A DNA stretch of 64,000 nucleotides from the NCBI GenBank assembly GCA_024222295.1, contig JAAEPF010000033.1:219691-283690 (forward strand), given 5' to 3'. Of this stretch, positions 60,117 to 64,000 are shown piece by piece (positions within the stretch are counted from its first letter, which is position 1; every line of letters starts with the position of its first letter). The notes below the pieces were generated by a model. It made no database searches. It saw only the letters and a list, made by a program, of their open reading frames with translations, and was not told where the DNA came from. The translations under genes were made by a program, and so were the position numbers. This DNA is from Actinomycetes bacterium. Its GTDB lineage: Bacteria > Actinomycetota > Acidimicrobiia > Acidimicrobiales > Microtrichaceae.

Positions 60117-60878
60117 CTACTCGAAGGGGTTGGGTGCACCCGGTCCCTCGTCGGCGGCATCATTCGGCGACGTTTCGGCCGGTTCGGTGCCCGAGAATCC
60201 CTGCGGAAGCACCGAGGCATCCGGGGTCCTCTCGCCCCAGCCCTGCGAAGCCCAGGTTCCGCCGGAGTCGGTCTCGAACGCGGGTCGGGGTGTGGCCCGG
60301 ACCTGCTGATCGATCCCGACCGACGCGGCCACCGCTGACCATGAGCCTGGCGCAGTGGGTGCGAGGGCCGGTGGACGCGCCGACGGAGCTGCTGGGACGG
60401 ACCGGGCCGCTGCCGGAGGTTGTGCCGGGGATTGCGCGGGAGCCTGGGACGGCATGGGCGATGGGGCCTGCGCGAATGGTGTGGGGTCGGGCGGCGGCGA
60501 CGAGGGTGCGGCGTCCGCGACCTCAGTGGCTTCGCTGGCCATGAGCCGCGCGGGCCGTGTGCGCCGCCAGAACACGATGGTGGCCACGAACACGACAGCG
60601 GCAAGTGTCAACAGGGCGATCACCACGAGGTTGATCGTGCGGCTGGCCTTCTCGGACTCGGTCAGCGGCGCTTCCCTGGCCGGCGTGCCCGCAGTGTCGA
60701 GTTCGGCGAGGGTCGTCGTTGTGTCTTCGCCAGGTTGGTCCGGCTCCTGGGCCCCGACCGGGCCCCCCAACCCGACACTGGCCAACGAGACGAGGACCAA
60801 CCAGACGAGAGGCAACGCAATCAGACGCCGCGCCGTGCTCCCCCGCGGCGCCATGCTGTGCAGACTTCGGGGCGCCAT
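60117..60878 (-). CDS. Secreted or membrane-anchored Pro-rich hypothetical protein
   Basis: ATG 60878 starts a 253-residue protein with a signal-like segment (STARRLIALPLVWLVLVSLA, ending VGAQEP). A second transmembrane helix, TINLVVIALLTLAAVVFVAT, lies near residue 80-100. A long Pro/Ala/Ser-rich cytoplasmic tail ends the protein. No catalytic domain is seen. GTG 60887 is another possible start. It converges with the diguanylate cyclase; GTCAGCGCTGAC (60106-60117) forms a small palindrome between them. Confidence 0.55.
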   Translation of the reverse strand: MAPRSLHSMAPRGSTARRLIALPLVWLVLVSLASVGLGGPVGAQEPDQPGEDTTTTLAELDTAGTPAREAPLTESEKASRTINLVVIALLTLAAVVFVATIVFWRRTRPARLMASEATEVADAAPSSPPPDPTPFAQAPSPMPSQAPAQSPAQPPAAARSVPAAPSARPPALAPTAPGSWSAVAASVGIDQQVRATPRPAFETDSGGTWASQGWGERTPDASVLPQGFSGTEPAETSPNDAADEGPGAPNPFE

Positions 60879-60927
60879 GGTCCTCACGTTACCCCCGGCG
60901 GCCCGACGAGCTCATACAAGGCCGGCG

Positions 60928-62085
60928 TCACGCAAGCGCTGAGGCCAGGTCCGCCATCACGTCCGCCGGGTCCTCCAGGCCGAGCGACATCCGGATGGTT
61001 CCCGGTCCGATCCCCGCCGCCTCGAGCTCGTCGGGCAGCAGGTTGACGTGTGTCGTCGATGCCGGGTGGGTGACCAGCGTCTCGGGACCACCGAGTGATG
61101 TGGCAAGCCTGCACACCGATGTGGACTCCACGAGGTGTCGTCCTGCTTCGAAGCCACCGGCTACATCGAACGTGACGAGGCCACCCATGAGGTCCATCTG
61201 CCGGGCAGCCAGTTGGTGCTGCGGGTGTGACTCGAGCCCCGGGTAGCGAACGTCGGCCACCCGTTCGTCAGCCTCGAGGGCGGTCGCCACCTCGTGCGCC
61301 GCGGCGCTCTGGTGGCGGAGCCGTACCCCGAGGGTCCGCAGGCCCCTCAGGCCACCGGCTGCCTCGTATGGACTGGCGACCGCACCCTGGAGCACTGCGA
61401 AGCCCCACACCCAGTCGATCAACTCGCGGCTTCCTGCCACGACCCCGAGGGTCACGTCGTTGTGCCCGCCGATGCACTTCGTGGCGGAATGCACGACCAG
61501 GTCGCAACCGAATTCCAGGGGCCGTTGCCCGATGGGGGTGGCGAAGGTCGAGTCCACCACCTTCATGGGCCCCGCGATCCCACCGAGGGACTTCAGGTCC
61601 ACGAGGTCCAATTTCGGGTTGGCGGGCGTCTCGGCGAGCAGAAGCATCGTCTTGCCCGGCCTCACGGCTTCACGCCAGGCATCGGCGTCGGTTCCGTCGA
61701 CGAAGGTCACGTCGATGCCCATCCGGGGGCACACCGCCTGCAGCAACATCTGGGTGCCCGCATACAGCTGCGTCTGGGTGACGATGTGGTCTCCCGACGA
61801 GCACAGGCCAAGCACGACGGCCGCAACGGCCCCCATGCCCGACCCGAAAGCCCTCGCGGCCTCGGCCCCCTCCAGTTCGGCAACAGCCTCCTCGAAGTTG
61901 TTGACGGTGGGGTTGCCGTAGCGGGTGTAGAACTCGGTGGCCCCCACCGAGAGCGCCATCTCGCGGCCATCCGCGACGGTCGGCGTCTCGAACGTGGACG
62001 AAGCCCAGATCACAGGCGCCAACGCGCGGCCGTTGTGGCCGCGGCCGGCCCGTACCAATTTCGTGTCGATTCTCTCTTCTGCCAT
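60928..62085 (-). CDS. Cys/Met metabolism PLP-dependent enzyme (cystathionine gamma-synthase/lyase type)
   Basis: ATG 62085 starts a 385-residue protein (MAEERIDTKLVRAGRGHNGR). The PLP lysine lies in VVHSATKCIGGHND. FYTRYGNPTVNNFEEAVAEL and SLGGPETLVTHPASTTH are family segments, the second being the substrate loop. At this length it is nearer cystathionine gamma-synthase or lyase than the longer O-acetylhomoserine sulfhydrylase. It starts 1 nt after the metX stop, so both serve methionine synthesis. Confidence 0.9.
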   Translation of the reverse strand: MAEERIDTKLVRAGRGHNGRALAPVIWASSTFETPTVADGREMALSVGATEFYTRYGNPTVNNFEEAVAELEGAEAARAFGSGMGAVAAVVLGLCSSGDHIVTQTQLYAGTQMLLQAVCPRMGIDVTFVDGTDADAWREAVRPGKTMLLLAETPANPKLDLVDLKSLGGIAGPMKVVDSTFATPIGQRPLEFGCDLVVHSATKCIGGHNDVTLGVVAGSRELIDWVWGFAVLQGAVASPYEAAGGLRGLRTLGVRLRHQSAAAHEVATALEADERVADVRYPGLESHPQHQLAARQMDLMGGLVTFDVAGGFEAGRHLVESTSVCRLATSLGGPETLVTHPASTTHVNLLPDELEAAGIGPGTIRMSLGLEDPADVMADLASALA

Positions 62086-62086
62086 C

Positions 62087-63283
62087 TCAGTCCAGTGCTT
62101 TCTCGAGGAGGGTCGTGATGTGCGGGGCAAGCTGGTCGGTCTCGATCAGGAAGCCGTCATGACCATGTGGCGAGTCGATGTCGACCCAGGTGCTGTCGTT
62201 TCCCGCAGCAGTCAGTCCGTCATGAAGCTGGCGCTGCTGGTGGGGCGGGTACAGGCCATCGCTGCGAACCGCCGCCACCGCAGTCGGACAGTCCACCCTG
62301 GCGAGGGCCGACTCGACGCTGCCGCGGCCCCGCCCGAGGTCGTGCAGGTCCATGGCACGATTGAGCCGGACATAGCTGTTGGCATCGAAACGGCGGGCCA
62401 GCTTCAGACCGTGGTAGTCGAGGTAGCCCTCGATGTCGAAAGTGCGATCGAGCGAGAACTCGAGTTGGTTGAGCACCGTGCGGTGGAAGCGGTCGGTGAA
62501 CACCTCGTCGCTGCGGTAGGTGACCTGGGCCAGCATCCGCGCGACTGCCAGGCCACGATGCGGTCCGTCACCGTCGACTGCGTCGTAGTAGTCGCCGCCA
62601 CGAAACCGTGGGTCGGCCTGTACTGCCATGCGACCAATGTGGCTCCATGCGATCTGCTGCGCCGACGCCTCGGCAGTGGTCGACGCGAGCATCGCCGAGC
62701 CCACGCGGTCGGGATACATGACGGCCCATTCGACGGCTTGCATGCCCCCCATCGAACCTCCCACGACGCCGGCCCAGCGCAGGATGCCGAGCGAGTCGGC
62801 CACAGAGGCCTGCGAGCGGACCATGTCGCGGATCGACACCACCGGGAAGCTCGACCCCCACGGATCTGCAGTCTCGGGATCGAGCGACGCGGGGCCGGTG
62901 CTGCCCTGGCATCCGCCGATCACGTTCATGCACACCACGAACACGTGGTCGGTATCGAGCGCCTTGCCGGGTCCGATCAGGGGATCCCACCAGCCGGGCG
63001 ACACATGGCCCTCGCCCGTGCGACCCGCTGCGTGGCTGTCGCCCGTGAGGGCGTGACAGACCAGCACCGCATTGGAGGCCTCGGCATCCAGCTCACCCCA
63101 GGTTTCGTACGCGACCTCGACATGGTCGAGATGGCCGCCCCCCTCGAGTGCGAAGCGCCGACCCGGAGACACCGTGTGGAATCGACGGTCACCGCGCGGG
63201 TCGCCCTCGCGCCACGCGCCCGTAGCCGGGAGGTCGTCTTCGTAGGGATGTCCTTCTGCGCTCAACTGGGTCGCCTGTGTCAC
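62087..63283 (-). CDS. metX: Homoserine O-acetyltransferase MetX
   Basis: GTG 63283 starts a 398-residue alpha/beta hydrolase (VTQATQLSAEGHPYEDDL). The frame is open upstream but that part is a non-coding leader. Family segments are VAYETWGELDAEASNAVLVC, CHALTGDSHAAGR, the nucleophile VVGGSMGGMQAVEWA and the late histidine DSPHGHDGFLIE. It acetylates homoserine (some relatives succinylate) for methionine synthesis. A riboswitch-like leader precedes it. Confidence 0.94.
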   Translation of the reverse strand: MTQATQLSAEGHPYEDDLPATGAWREGDPRGDRRFHTVSPGRRFALEGGGHLDHVEVAYETWGELDAEASNAVLVCHALTGDSHAAGRTGEGHVSPGWWDPLIGPGKALDTDHVFVVCMNVIGGCQGSTGPASLDPETADPWGSSFPVVSIRDMVRSQASVADSLGILRWAGVVGGSMGGMQAVEWAVMYPDRVGSAMLASTTAEASAQQIAWSHIGRMAVQADPRFRGGDYYDAVDGDGPHRGLAVARMLAQVTYRSDEVFTDRFHRTVLNQLEFSLDRTFDIEGYLDYHGLKLARRFDANSYVRLNRAMDLHDLGRGRGSVESALARVDCPTAVAAVRSDGLYPPHQQRQLHDGLTAAGNDSTWVDIDSPHGHDGFLIETDQLAPHITTLLEKALD

Positions 63284-63309
63284 GTGGACCCGGGCGGGAC
63301 CGACTGCCA

Positions 63310-63430
63310 GTGGCGGACACTTGGTTGCTGCCCGATGGGCTGCCGCATCCCTGCACGGTGGCAGGCAGGCACCTTGGGTGTCCGTCCCAGGTTGCCGGAC
63401 CCCTCTCAGGGCCACTCCGGATGGTGCGTC
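63310..63430 (-). promoter_or_regulatory. SAM-clan riboswitch-like leader upstream of metX
   Basis: On the minus strand, the conserved SAM-clan core reads CCGGCAACC (near 63390-63398), then a TGGG-CCCA hairpin, then AAGGTGC (63375-63369). CCGGA before and TCCGG at the core can form the second helix. This order (GGCAACC, hairpin, GGTGC) is shared by SAM-I and SAM-IV aptamers. A GCAGCCCATCGGGCAGC hairpin lies between the core and the start. Exact class and boundaries cannot be fixed by eye. Confidence 0.6.
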
Positions 63431-63457
63431 AACTGAAGCGCAACCGCACCCCTGCGG

Positions 63458-64000
63458 TCAAGTGCGTACCCGCGCCCTGCCTGGCAGGCGCGAGGCCCAC
63501 CACTGCACGACGTCGGGGTCCTCGAAGCCGAGGGCGCGGTCGAGACGCCTGCCCACGGCCTCCCAACTACGGCCACCGGGACTCGCTCGCTGGGCACACA
63601 GCACCTGCCACGCCGATACCGCATCGCGCACCCCTGTGGGGTCCGTGGGCACGGCGATCGATTCGAGTGCCGATGCGCTGATTCGCAACGCCGCGCTGCT
63701 TCGTCCGGTCCCCGCCACTTCGAGCGCCAGTCGGGCGCTGCTGGACGGGGCCGAGAGCACCGCAGCCAGCAACGCGAGGGGCGTGTCGTCATCGAGTGGC
63801 TCGACGCTCACCACGGGGGTGACCGGGATGCAGTCACCCTCGGTGTCGCACACGGCCTCGATCACCCTGGTCTGTGAGGCCACCAACAACTTGGGCACGA
63901 GGCGGCGGCGCGACCACTGGGCCACACGGGTGGACTCGGCTTCGAGGTCATCGAGCGCCACGACGGGTCGGAGCACGGAGTTGCCCGCCAACCGCCGTGG
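63458..64000 (-). CDS. Probable DNA methyltransferase C-terminal target-recognition region, partial
   Basis: The frame runs off the right edge; about 180 C-terminal residues are visible, starting RRLAGNSVLRPVVAL. The series TRVAQWSRRRLVPKLLVASQ, TRVIEAVCDTEGDCIPVTPV, ALLAAVLSAPSSSARLA and LRISASALESIAVP resembles the specificity-domain pattern of adenine-specific DNA methyltransferases (Eco57I/N6_Mtase type). The catalytic NPPY region would be beyond the window. It reads in the same direction as metX, with the riboswitch-like leader in between. Confidence 0.5.
   Translation of the reverse strand, partial: PRRLAGNSVLRPVVALDDLEAESTRVAQWSRRRLVPKLLVASQTRVIEAVCDTEGDCIPVTPVVSVEPLDDDTPLALLAAVLSAPSSSARLALEVAGTGRSSAALRISASALESIAVPTDPTGVRDAVSAWQVLCAQRASPGGRSWEAVGRRLDRALGFEDPDVVQWWASRLPGRARVRT

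Noticed and set aside
60106-60117. GTCAGCGCTGAC palindrome between convergent genes as a terminator
   Set aside because: Six-base arms with no loop and no T-tract; too weak to list as a feature.
1-64000. CRISPR arrays, insertion sequences, prophage, tRNA and rRNA genes
   Set aside because: I looked for regularly spaced repeats, transposase or integrase motifs and tRNA-like arms on both strands and found none.

Overview
The window is a gene-dense, high-GC stretch of an actinobacterial chromosome. It carries a Pup ligase gene and a pafBC-tat-helY block. It also carries a gcvH-garA-ftsR-bfn-merR block laid out as in Mycobacterium tuberculosis Rv1826-Rv1830, a DUF4193 protein, many F420/flavin-type oxidoreductases, and GTG starts coupled by 4-nt overlaps (GTGA/ATGA). 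The lack of mycobacterial features and the long double-domain ThyX suggest an Acidimicrobiia-like organism (for example an Ilumatobacter relative). That placement is inferred, not proven. No rRNA, tRNA, insertion sequence, prophage or CRISPR array was seen.

Layout. 1-16.6 kb (mostly +): end of pafA, DUF3866, pafB-pafC, signal peptidase, tatA/B-tatC, helY (apparently starting at CTG), an oxidoreductase, an M20 hydrolase, a fused ThyX-type thymidylate synthase, DUF4193, and GNAT and NUDIX genes. 16.6-27.5 kb: fatty acid or steroid type genes (enoyl-CoA hydratase; a FadE26/FadE27-like acyl-CoA dehydrogenase pair behind a perfect match to the KstR operator consensus), a large disordered basic protein, a 357-bp non-coding gap, and an amidohydrolase behind a perfect 19-bp palindrome. 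27.5-34.5 kb: a GH3 glycosidase, Maf, an isochorismatase-fold protein without its catalytic residues, an esterase-LLM oxidoreductase fusion, and an ECF sigma factor operon. 34.6-43 kb: CoxM/CoxS of a molybdenum hydroxylase whose large subunit survives only as its last codons, a ferredoxin, and a tightly coupled minus-strand catabolic operon (two amidohydrolases, two SDRs, a ThuA-like protein, a P450 and a 150-residue 'mini-P450' paralogue). 43-56 kb: a putative attenuator with a leader peptide before a degenerate amino-acid-dehydrogenase-like gene, a cation transporter, an LLM oxidoreductase and gcvP, then on the minus strand gcvT, MerR, bfn, ftsR, an FHA protein, gcvH, a GDP-mannose pyrophosphorylase/phosphomannomutase-like fusion and a CDP-alcohol phosphatidyltransferase. 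56-64 kb: HIT, SRAP, a GtrA-fused polyprenol-phosphate glycosyltransferase, a PAS-GGDEF protein, a transsulfuration enzyme and metX behind a SAM-clan riboswitch-like leader, and the C-terminus of a DNA methyltransferase-like protein.

The most unusual items are the mini-P450 inside the catabolic operon, the leader-peptide/terminator arrangement near 43.1 kb, the esterase-LLM fusion, the eroded coxL and the KstR-like site. Convergent gene pairs often place their stop codons inside a shared hairpin, which fits a compact genome.
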